Below, one piece after another: positions 33,804 to 40,650 of a DNA stretch of 64,000 nucleotides (position 1 is its first letter; each line of letters starts with the position of its first letter). The translations under genes and the position numbers were made by a program. Origin of the DNA: Paracoccaceae bacterium (GTDB lineage Bacteria > Pseudomonadota > Alphaproteobacteria > Rhodobacterales > Rhodobacteraceae); NCBI GenBank assembly GCA_021648025.1, contig JAKITO010000003.1, positions 180,823-244,822 of the forward strand, given 5' to 3'. The notes under the pieces were generated by a model that was not told the DNA's origin, made no database searches, and worked only from the letters and a program-made list of their open reading frames with translations.

Positions 33804-35102
33804 ATGGTTGAACACCTGCCGCTGGAATTGCCCGACAACCCGAAACTTGGCAACAATATCATTCATTTCGCCCGTGCCCTGCGCAAGGCAGGCCTGCCAA
33901 TCGGTCCCGGTCGGGTAATCGACGCAATTCGCGCCGTAGAGGCGGCAGGTTTCAGCGAAAAACGTGATTTCTACTGGACGCTGCACGCCTGTTTTGTAAA
34001 CCGCCCCGAACACCGCACAGTTTACGCACAAATCTTCCGTCTCTACTGGCGTGATCCGCGCTACCTCGAGCACATGATGGCCATGCTGCTGCCCGCAATC
34101 CGTGGCGTGCAAGAGGACCGCCCGGCGCAGGCCGCAGAAAAACGCGCCGCCGAGGCGCTGTTGGATGGCGCCATGCGCGACACCCCCGAAGACGGCCCCG
34201 AAGGGCCGGATGAGGATGCCGCGATCGAAATTGACGCCTCGCTCACCATGTCCAGCGAAGAACGCCTGCGCAGCCTCGATTTCGAACAGATGAGCACGCA
34301 AGAAATGGCCCAGGCCAAACGCATGCTGGCGCGCCTGACCCTGCCGGTCAAACCAATCCCCTCGCGGCGCGGTATGGCCAGCCTCAGGGGGCGAAAAATC
34401 GACTGGCGCCGCACCCTGCGCGCTTCAATGCGCCAGGGCGGTGAGATGCACGATATTGCCCGATTGACCCCGCGACCCAAGTGGCCCAACCTGGTGGTGC
34501 TCTGCGACATTTCCGGCTCAATGAGCCAGTATTCCCGCATGATCCTGCATTTCCTGCATGCGGTCAGTAACACCAAAGGGGCAGGCTGGGCCAAAGTGCA
34601 CGCCTTTACCTTTGGCACCGAGCTGACCAATATTTCGCGCCATTTGAAACAACGTGACGTAGACGTGGCATTGGCCGCAGCCGGGACCGAAGCCCAGGAC
34701 TGGGAAGGGGGCACGCGCATTGGCCAATGCCTGCGTGCCTTCAACCGCGACTGGTCGCGCCGGGTGATGGGGCAGGGGGCGGTGGTGTTGCTGATCACCG
34801 ACGGGCTGGACCGGGATGACCCGGACGCTTTGGCGCGCGAAATGCAGCGCCTGCATCTTAGTGCGCGCCGTCTGATCTGGCTCAATCCGCTGTTGCGCTG
34901 GGAGGGGTTTGCCCCCAGGGCGCGCGGCATCAATGCCATGCTGCGCCATGTCGACAGCTTTCGGGCCGGCCATTGCGTGGCGTCATTGGAAGAACTGGCC
35001 GAGGTCATCTCGCGCGCCGATGATGTGGGTGAAAAGGCGCGGCTGATGGTGGGGCTGGACCAGGCAAAGCCCGAAATGCCGTGGTATCAGGCCAAAACCT
35101 GA
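33804..35102 (+). CDS. coxE: VWA-domain protein CoxE
   Basis: From the ATG at 33804 the product is 432 residues: an N-terminal helical domain (IIHFARALRKAGLPIGPGRV), an acidic linker (about 120-150), and a C-terminal VWA domain with an intact MIDAS site LCDISGSMSQYSRM and the downstream LLITDGLDRDDPDAL. CoxE works with CoxD in maturing molybdenum hydroxylases. The frame is open 57 bases upstream, but that part lies in the dispersed repeat. It differs from the VWA protein at 12694, which has an altered MIDAS. Confidence 0.9.
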   Translation: MVEHLPLELPDNPKLGNNIIHFARALRKAGLPIGPGRVIDAIRAVEAAGFSEKRDFYWTLHACFVNRPEHRTVYAQIFRLYWRDPRYLEHMMAMLLPAIRGVQEDRPAQAAEKRAAEALLDGAMRDTPEDGPEGPDEDAAIEIDASLTMSSEERLRSLDFEQMSTQEMAQAKRMLARLTLPVKPIPSRRGMASLRGRKIDWRRTLRASMRQGGEMHDIARLTPRPKWPNLVVLCDISGSMSQYSRMILHFLHAVSNTKGAGWAKVHAFTFGTELTNISRHLKQRDVDVALAAAGTEAQDWEGGTRIGQCLRAFNRDWSRRVMGQGAVVLLITDGLDRDDPDALAREMQRLHLSARRLIWLNPLLRWEGFAPRARGINAMLRHVDSFRAGHCVASLEELAEVISRADDVGEKARLMVGLDQAKPEMPWYQAKT

Positions 35103-35197
35103 TCTTGTGAACCCCGGCTTGGGCAAGCTGGATACCCATTCCCCCCCCAGAGGTTCGCGTCAATTTGCCTATAGGGCAGAAATATCTGACTTCAAGT

Positions 35198-35238
35198 ATT
35201 CAAATCAGAGAATGTATATGATATTCCAAAAATAGAAT
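35198..35238 (+). promoter_or_regulatory. Two ATTC-N8-GAAT operators, SqrR/BigR-type
   Basis: ATTC-N8-GAAT occurs at 35198-35213 and 35223-35238, 25 bases centre to centre, both flanked by T before and GT after (TATTC...GAATGT). This matches the published consensus for the sulfide/persulfide-responsive ArsR-family repressors SqrR and BigR. The sites lie 22-63 bases upstream of the first sulfur-transport gene, where bound repressor would block initiation. No sqrR/bigR gene is in the window. Confidence 0.7.
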
Positions 35239-35260
35239 GTGAATCATGAAAGGAAAATTC

Positions 35261-35812
35261 ATGTTGCTAAACTGGAAAACGGGCGGACTATTGCTGGGGC
35301 TTGTGTTCTTTGGCGCCGTGCTGCTGGTCAAGCCAATTGGTGTATCGACGCAATTTGTCATCCTTGACGGGATAATCGGCGATGCAATCGCCTCCGATTT
35401 GGTTACCAGGACCGAAGATGGCTATACCTCAACCAACGCTTATCTGGCGAAATCAGATGGCAAATATGCCAAAGCCGTCTCAAACCCGCTGAACTACAGT
35501 TTTGTCTTTGTGGCGGCGATGATTTTGGGTGGGCTGTTGTCGTCGCGTCTTCGCGGTGGCATCGAAAAAGGCGAACGCGAAATCCCGGCGCTGTGGCGCG
35601 CCAACTTTGGCGATAGCAAGGTCAAACGCTACGCGGCGGCGTTTGCCGGCGGGTTTATCGTGCTGTACGGCGCGCGGCTGGCGGGGGGCTGTACCTCGGG
35701 GCATATGATGTCGGGCATGATGCAGACGTCGCTGTCGGGCTATATCTTTACGCTGGGGGCTTTTGCGGCCGCTATCCCGGTATCTCTGATGATGTTCAAA
35801 AAGGAGGTCTGA
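35261..35812 (+). CDS. YeeE/YedE family sulfur transport protein, first half
   Basis: The 183-residue product (ATG at 35261 with AAAGGA upstream; an ATG at 35246 without a site would add five residues) has about four to five membrane helices. The family motif ARLAGGCTSGHMMSG contains the cysteine thought to relay thiosulfate-type sulfur in TsuA/YeeE. It forms a pair with the next gene, which carries the matching second half; together they equal one full YeeE/PmpAB-type transporter. The operon is preceded by two SqrR/BigR-type operators, pointing to induction by sulfide or persulfide. Confidence 0.88.
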   Translation: MLLNWKTGGLLLGLVFFGAVLLVKPIGVSTQFVILDGIIGDAIASDLVTRTEDGYTSTNAYLAKSDGKYAKAVSNPLNYSFVFVAAMILGGLLSSRLRGGIEKGEREIPALWRANFGDSKVKRYAAAFAGGFIVLYGARLAGGCTSGHMMSGMMQTSLSGYIFTLGAFAAAIPVSLMMFKKEV

Positions 35813-35815
35813 GCC

Positions 35816-36406
35816 ATGACGACCATTTTACTTGCCATTGTTATCGGCCTTGCCTTTGGCGTGGTGCTGGACCGGATTGGGGCGACCAACCCCACCGTAG
35901 TCGGCAAGATGCTGAACCTGACCAATCTGAACCTGGCCAAGACCATCCTGCTGGCCATTGGCATTGGATCGCTGCTGATGTTCGGCGGTCAGATGCTGGG
36001 GCTGGTGGATGTGGGCCATATGTCGGTCAAATCCGCCTATATCGGCGTCTTTATCGGTGGTTTGATGCTGGGCACCGGCTGGGCTGTTGCCGGCTATTGC
36101 CCGGGCACCGGCGTGGTTGCGGCCGGGACCGGGCGCAAGGACGCGTGGTTCTTTATCGCCGGTGGTCTGCTGGGGGCGGCGGCCTATATGGTCACCTATC
36201 CAAGCTGGAAGGCCTGGGGCCTGCTGGACGCGGTTGCGGGTGGCAAGGTGACATTGGGCACGGTGCCGGGGGCCAAATACGACGGTCTGACGGCGCTGCC
36301 GGGTGACGTGCTGGGCATTGCGTTGGGATTGGCGCTGATTGCGCTGGCCTTTGCCCTGCCGACACGGATGTCGCCCAAGGCACCCGGAATGCTGCCTGCC
36401 GAGTAA
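35816..36406 (+). CDS. YeeE/YedE family sulfur transport protein, second half
   Basis: The 196-residue product starts four bases after the previous stop and has about five membrane helices with the second cysteine motif AVAGYCPGTGVVAAGTGRKD. In split systems (PmpA/PmpB) two such proteins make the transporter that full-length TsuA forms alone. The likely substrate is thiosulfate or another sulfane-sulfur species. The operon ends at a hairpin about 60 bases on. Confidence 0.88.
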   Translation: MTTILLAIVIGLAFGVVLDRIGATNPTVVGKMLNLTNLNLAKTILLAIGIGSLLMFGGQMLGLVDVGHMSVKSAYIGVFIGGLMLGTGWAVAGYCPGTGVVAAGTGRKDAWFFIAGGLLGAAAYMVTYPSWKAWGLLDAVAGGKVTLGTVPGAKYDGLTALPGDVLGIALGLALIALAFALPTRMSPKAPGMLPAE

Positions 36407-36463
36407 GGCAAGCCCAGCCCAGTCCAGCCATAGTACGGTCCACCCCCCCCCCGGATCGTACGA

Positions 36464-36514
36464 AAGCGGCCCGTCGGCAACCTTCCTTGCAGGTTGGGGC
36501 CGGTCGGGCCGCTT
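36464..36514 (+). terminator. Hairpin terminator after the sulfur-transport pair
   Basis: AAGCGGCCCG (36464-36473) pairs perfectly with CGGGCCGCTT (36505-36514); CAACC and GGTTG pair inside the loop, and CATTTT follows. A smaller hairpin with TACG/CGTA arms around a C-run lies just before it (about 36434-36462). It likely separates the transporter unit from xdhC. Confidence 0.55.
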
Positions 36515-36570
36515 CATTTTGGCGGCATTTTGTGCAAGACAGCGGCGGCCTGCTGGCTCATACTGCGCGC

Positions 36571-37554
36571 ATGAACACGCAATCAGATAGATTTGACGCC
36601 ATCCCCGAAACCGCCCTGCGCTGGTATCGCGAGGGCACAGGTGCCGCATTGGCCACCGTGGTCGAAACCTGGGGCAGCGCCCCGCGCCGGGTGGGGGCGC
36701 AGTTGGTGGTTGGCGGTGACGGGCGCATGGAAGGGTCAGTGTCGGGCGGCTGTGTCGAAGGTGCTGTGGTCACCGAAGCACTGGAGGCGTTGCAGACCGG
36801 CGAACACCGGGTGTTGGAATTTGGCGTGTCCGATGACGATGCCTTTGCGTCGGGTCTGGCCTGTGGTGGCACCATTCGGGTGCTGGTAGAACCGGTGGGC
36901 GAAGTGATGCCCGAGGATTTGCTGGTGCAACTGGTGGCGGCCCGGGCGGACCGGGTGGCGCTGACCTATGAGGTCAATCTGGAAGAGGGCGTGCGGCGGT
37001 TGCACCACGATGCCTATAAGGACCGTATGCGTTTGGACCGTTCAGGGTTCGAGGCGGATGAGCAGACCTTTGTGGCCGTCTATAACCCGCCTTTGCGATT
37101 GATCATCGTCGGGGCGGTGCATATCGCCCAGGGGTTGGTGGTGATGGCTCGGATTGCCGGCTATGACCCTGTGCTGATTGACCCGCGCGGGGCGTTTGGA
37201 TCAAAGGCGCGGTTTCCGGGCGAGGTTATTCTTGACGGTTGGCCGGATGAGGCGGTGTTTGAACTGGGTCTGGATGCGCGAACGGCAATGGTATTGCTGA
37301 CCCATGACCCCAAGCTGGATGATCCGGCCTTGATGGCGGCCCTTAACGCCGATTGTTTCTATATTGGCGCGCTGGGGTCTAAGCGCACCCATGGCCAACG
37401 TGTCGATCGGATGTTGGGTGCCGGGTTTGACGCGGCCCAGATTGCGCGCATTCATGGGCCGGTTGGTCTTGATATCGGTGCGGCCGGCCCGGCCGAGATT
37501 GCCTTGTCGATACTGGCTGAAATGACGGCGGTGTTGCGCGGGAAAGCCCCTTGA
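36571..37554 (+). CDS. XdhC/CoxF family molybdenum-enzyme maturation protein
   Basis: From the ATG at 36571 the product is 327 residues. The N-terminal XdhC/CoxI domain has WGSAPRRVGAQLVV and GSVSGGCVEGAVVTEAL, and the C-terminal Rossmann domain has LIIVGAVHIAQGLVVMARIA and FYIGALGSKRTHGQRVDRML. XdhC binds molybdenum cofactor and delivers the sulfurated form to xanthine-dehydrogenase-family enzymes; here the client is probably the CoxL protein. Its stop overlaps the next start by four bases. Confidence 0.9.
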   Translation: MNTQSDRFDAIPETALRWYREGTGAALATVVETWGSAPRRVGAQLVVGGDGRMEGSVSGGCVEGAVVTEALEALQTGEHRVLEFGVSDDDAFASGLACGGTIRVLVEPVGEVMPEDLLVQLVAARADRVALTYEVNLEEGVRRLHHDAYKDRMRLDRSGFEADEQTFVAVYNPPLRLIIVGAVHIAQGLVVMARIAGYDPVLIDPRGAFGSKARFPGEVILDGWPDEAVFELGLDARTAMVLLTHDPKLDDPALMAALNADCFYIGALGSKRTHGQRVDRMLGAGFDAAQIARIHGPVGLDIGAAGPAEIALSILAEMTAVLRGKAP

Positions 37555-38564
37555 AGTTCGGCCCCGTTGATGTGGATGCAGCACCGGATGCAGCACTGGG
37601 CGCAATTCTGGCGCATTCACTGAAACTGGACAGCGGGCGGTTGCGCAAAGGGGTGATCCTTACCAAGGATCATCTGGAGCATATTCGCCAGGCCGGGATC
37701 GGGCAGGTCACGGTGGCCCGGCTGGACCCTGACGATATTCATGAGAACGACGCAGCTGTCAGGTTGGCACAGGCGTTGGTGCCGGACCCGAAGGGCGCAG
37801 GGCTGAGGCTGAGTACGGCCTTTACCGGGCGGGTCAATATTCTGGCCACAGGTCCGGGGGTGGCGGTACTGGATGTGGCGGCATTGGAGCGGTTCAATGG
37901 CATTCATCCGATGATCACCATCGCCACCGTGCCGCCGTTTCAACAGATGGCAGCGGGGGGTATGGTGGCGACGATCAAGATCATCGCCTATGGGGTGCCG
38001 GGGCAGGACGTGGCACAGGCCGCAGAGGCCGCGCGATCTTCGGTACGGCAGGCGGGGGTGGTGTTTGACACTGTCGGGCTGGTGGTAAGCAACATTGCCG
38101 GCGGGCCAGCCAACGACAAAGGTATATCCGCCATTTCGAACCGGGTGCGCGCACTGGGCATGGAATTGGCCGAGACCCGCGAAGTGGCCCATGACGCGGG
38201 CGCGCTGAGTGAGGCCATTCAACAGATCAAAGGGGATATGGTGCTGATCCTGACCGGTTCGGCCACCTCGGACCCAAACGATGTGGCCCCGTCGGCGTTG
38301 CGCCGGGCAGGCGGGCAGGTGGAACGGTTTGGCATGCCGGTTGATCCGGGCAACCTGTTGTTTCTGGGTCATCTGCACGAACGCCCGGTGATCGGTCTGC
38401 CGGGCTGTGCGCGATCGCCTGCCCTGAACGGGGCCGATTGGGTGCTTGCCCGTGTGGCCTGTGGGATCACGGTGACGGGGGATGACATTGCCGGGATGGG
38501 GGTTGGTGGCCTGCTCAAGGAAATCCCCACACGGCCTCAGCCGCGGGCCGGGGCACGTACCTGA
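37551..38564 (+). CDS. Molybdopterin-binding domain protein (MoeA/Mog-like)
   Basis: The 337-residue product starts with a TTG that overlaps the xdhC stop (TTGA). A C-terminal MoCF/MoaB-Mog domain lies at about 170-320 (GDMVLILTGSATSDPNDVAP and LGHLHERPVIGLPGCARSPA). The N-terminal part (about 1-160) resembles the front of MoeA-like proteins found beside xdhC. It probably takes part in cofactor nucleotidylation or insertion for the cox hydroxylase. In some lineages such proteins are fused to MobA; this one is not. Confidence 0.85.
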   Translation: MKFGPVDVDAAPDAALGAILAHSLKLDSGRLRKGVILTKDHLEHIRQAGIGQVTVARLDPDDIHENDAAVRLAQALVPDPKGAGLRLSTAFTGRVNILATGPGVAVLDVAALERFNGIHPMITIATVPPFQQMAAGGMVATIKIIAYGVPGQDVAQAAEAARSSVRQAGVVFDTVGLVVSNIAGGPANDKGISAISNRVRALGMELAETREVAHDAGALSEAIQQIKGDMVLILTGSATSDPNDVAPSALRRAGGQVERFGMPVDPGNLLFLGHLHERPVIGLPGCARSPALNGADWVLARVACGITVTGDDIAGMGVGGLLKEIPTRPQPRAGART

Positions 38565-38671
38565 ATTGACTCTACTGTTGACTGACTATGTTCTGGCAGT
38601 CGTTTTTTGGGCGTATTTAAAAATTTGTTGATTTAAGGAGTTGCGACTATGGCTGCACAGATGACGGAACA

Positions 38672-38854
38672 ATGGTGGAAGCCCGCCTGGCCCTCAAGGA
38701 AACGCCCCCCCCATTGGGAAACCATGTCCTGCTTCATCCAAGACGCAAGAGAGGCCAGAGGCGGCCTTTCGGGGACGATTACCAAGACGCATTGATTGAC
38801 GTGCGGGTGCGTATCCCCGATTTTCAAAAAGCAGCAAAAAACAATTCAAAGTGA
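38672..38854 (+). CDS. Small ORF before the orphan helical protein, possibly frameshifted
   Basis: The frame from the ATG at 38672 encodes 60 residues (MVEARLALKETPPPLGNHVL, later RIPDFQKAAKNNSK) and its TGA overlaps the GTG of the next gene. However, the only good ribosome site (AAGGAG, 38636) serves an ATG at 38649 in another frame, which begins MAAQMTEQWWKPAW and stops at 38795. A single-base shift near the C-run at 38705 or before 38672 would join them. It may be a decayed N-terminus of the downstream gene or a small partner protein. Not recognised. Confidence 0.35.
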   Translation: MVEARLALKETPPPLGNHVLLHPRRKRGQRRPFGDDYQDALIDVRVRIPDFQKAAKNNSK

Positions 38855-39921
38855 ACCTTGTGCATAAGCACACGGCCCTTTCCAACCTGGCGGATCTTGA
38901 AAAGCTGGTCGAAAGCCGGTTGAAGTCGATCAAACCCAATACGACACCGGGAACGGTCTTCAAAAAGCCGTTTGGCATTCATCTGAGAGACAAGGCAAAG
39001 GATGCTGGCGCACTTGCCAAGGGTGACCGCATTGATATCGAGCTGAAGCTGAAGCTGATGGCGGGTCTGGTGGATGAATTGCGGGCCAAGAACGCTGAAT
39101 CGATACTGAACATTGCGCTGAACAAGAAGGTGTCGAGAATTTATAAAATCAAACAGGCGGTATCAGTTTTCCTGGGTGTGGCAAGTACGGGAGCGGCGGT
39201 GGCCAGCCTCGCGGCGCCAGGGGCGCAGGCCTATTCGATCATCAGAATTGTGCGTTCTGGCGCCATGCTGGCCAAGGATATTGGCGGTTTGTTCGTATCG
39301 GTAGAGAAAAAGGTCAAGGTATTAGAGGGTTACCTTGCTGTACTGGACAAGATGTTTACGGATGCGTCTGGCAAAGCCAAAAAGATGAACAAGAAGCAAA
39401 AGGCAGCCGAACTGACTCTGGCCACGATGAACGCGGTACTGGGCATCAAGGTGTTGCCGACGGTCAAAAAGGCCAAAACGGATTTGAAACCTATCAAAGG
39501 CCATGTTGCGACGATGGTGGTGAAATCCCAGGATCTGCAAAAAGAAGTCCAGAAAATCCTTGACGAGAATACCAAGCTGATTGGCATGTTGGAAAACGCA
39601 GTGGGCAAGAAGCAGGTAAAGAAAGCCTTTAAAGATATTGTGAAATCGGAAACGACATTGAACAAGATACTGGACTGCACCCATGATCTTGTGCGGCGCG
39701 TGAACGAGGTTGGCGACAAGGTTGCCCAACTGGAAAGCGGGGTGAAAAAGCTGAATGATCCTGGGATCGGGATCAAGGCCGCGCAGGGTACGCTGAAGAT
39801 TCTTGGGATGACATCCAAAGGGATTTTCGGGCTCATTGACAGCCAAAGCGTCGAGGAATCACTGAGTGAACTGGAAGTTGATTATTCCAAGGCAGGCAAG
39901 AAATTGGAACAGCTGACCTGA
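38851..39921 (+). CDS. Orphan lysine-rich helical protein with a central hydrophobic segment
   Basis: The 356-residue product from the GTG at 38851 was not recognised. It is Lys/Ala/Val-rich and strongly helical, with likely coiled coils around 230-300 (VKSQDLQKEVQKILDENTKL), and one central hydrophobic stretch at about 105-140 (VSVFLGVASTGAAVASLAAP). Long helices around a single hydrophobic hairpin recall the layout of ClyA/Nhe-like alpha pore-forming proteins, a resemblance of shape only. No signal peptide. The base composition looks more AT-rich than the cox genes on either side, suggesting acquisition. It sits between the molybdopterin gene and coxS. Confidence 0.55.
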   Translation: MNLVHKHTALSNLADLEKLVESRLKSIKPNTTPGTVFKKPFGIHLRDKAKDAGALAKGDRIDIELKLKLMAGLVDELRAKNAESILNIALNKKVSRIYKIKQAVSVFLGVASTGAAVASLAAPGAQAYSIIRIVRSGAMLAKDIGGLFVSVEKKVKVLEGYLAVLDKMFTDASGKAKKMNKKQKAAELTLATMNAVLGIKVLPTVKKAKTDLKPIKGHVATMVVKSQDLQKEVQKILDENTKLIGMLENAVGKKQVKKAFKDIVKSETTLNKILDCTHDLVRRVNEVGDKVAQLESGVKKLNDPGIGIKAAQGTLKILGMTSKGIFGLIDSQSVEESLSELEVDYSKAGKKLEQLT

Positions 39922-40080
39922 TACGCCCTCCCTCGTGCTGCGACTTGAAAGGGGCTGGCAAGGCCTCTGGATATGGGTAGCAGCGATCTGACATTCTGAT
40001 TTTTGGAAGTTTTTGGTTCTCAACTGATCAAAGCCATGGTTAACTCTTGTTTAGCGAAAAGCAAAAATAGGGAGGATATC

Positions 40081-40563
40081 ATGACAGAGGTCTCAATGAC
40101 CGTGAACGGTGTTTCCGTTGGCGGCAGCGTAGAGGGGCGAACATTGTTGTCGTCGTTCTTGCGCGAACAGCTTGGGCTGACTGGCACGCATGTGGGCTGT
40201 GACACCAGCCAATGTGGCGCCTGCGTGGTGCATGTGAACGGCGATGCGGTGAAATCCTGTACCATTCTGGCGGTTGAGGCGAATGGTGCTGAGGTCGCGA
40301 CGATTGAGGGTCAGGCGGCTGAGGACGGCACACTTAGTGTGGTGCAACAGGCGTTTCAGGATCATCACGGGCTGCAATGCGGGTTCTGCACGCCGGGTAT
40401 GGTGATGAGTACGCTGGCCCTGCTGAAAGATAACCCCAAGCCGAGCGAGGCCGAGGTGCGCAAGTATCTTGAGGGCAATATCTGTCGCTGCACCGGCTAT
40501 CACAACATTGTGCGGGCGATCATGGCGGCATCCGGTCAGGATGTGGCAATCGCGGCTGAGTAG
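40081..40563 (+). CDS. coxS: Molybdenum hydroxylase small 2Fe-2S subunit
   Basis: The 160-residue product from the ATG at 40081 (GGAGG upstream) holds two 2Fe-2S clusters. Plant-type cluster cysteines are in [14 protein letters not shown] plus SCTIL, and the second, helical cluster in [13 protein letters not shown] and [12 protein letters not shown]. It passes electrons from the molybdenum centre to the FAD subunit. First of the S-L-M order typical of form II enzymes. Confidence 0.94.
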   Translation: MTEVSMTVNGVSVGGSVEGRTLLSSFLREQLGLTGTHVGCDTSQCGACVVHVNGDAVKSCTILAVEANGAEVATIEGQAAEDGTLSVVQQAFQDHHGLQCGFCTPGMVMSTLALLKDNPKPSEAEVRKYLEGNICRCTGYHNIVRAIMAASGQDVAIAAE

Positions 40564-40576
40564 TTGGATGGCGGGC

Positions 40577-40629
40577 GGCGGGGTGAACCCCGCCCTACCG
40601 ATTGTCCGTAGGGCGGGGTTCACCCCGCC
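40577..40629. repeat. Perfect 22-base inverted repeat between coxS and coxL
   Basis: The arms 40577-40598 and 40608-40629 are exact reverse complements separated by nine bases. Each arm is itself nearly palindromic (GGCGGGGT-GA-ACCCCGCC), so the element can fold as one long hairpin or as two small ones. It resembles REP/BIME-type intergenic repeats. In the transcript it may set the coxS to coxL ratio. Confidence 0.85.
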
Positions 40630-40650
40630 ACACCTTAAGGGAGAAATAAC

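Noticed and set aside
35127..35165. Third copy of the GC-rich dispersed repeat after coxE
   Set aside because: Shares only a C-run; no palindrome or tail sequence could be aligned.
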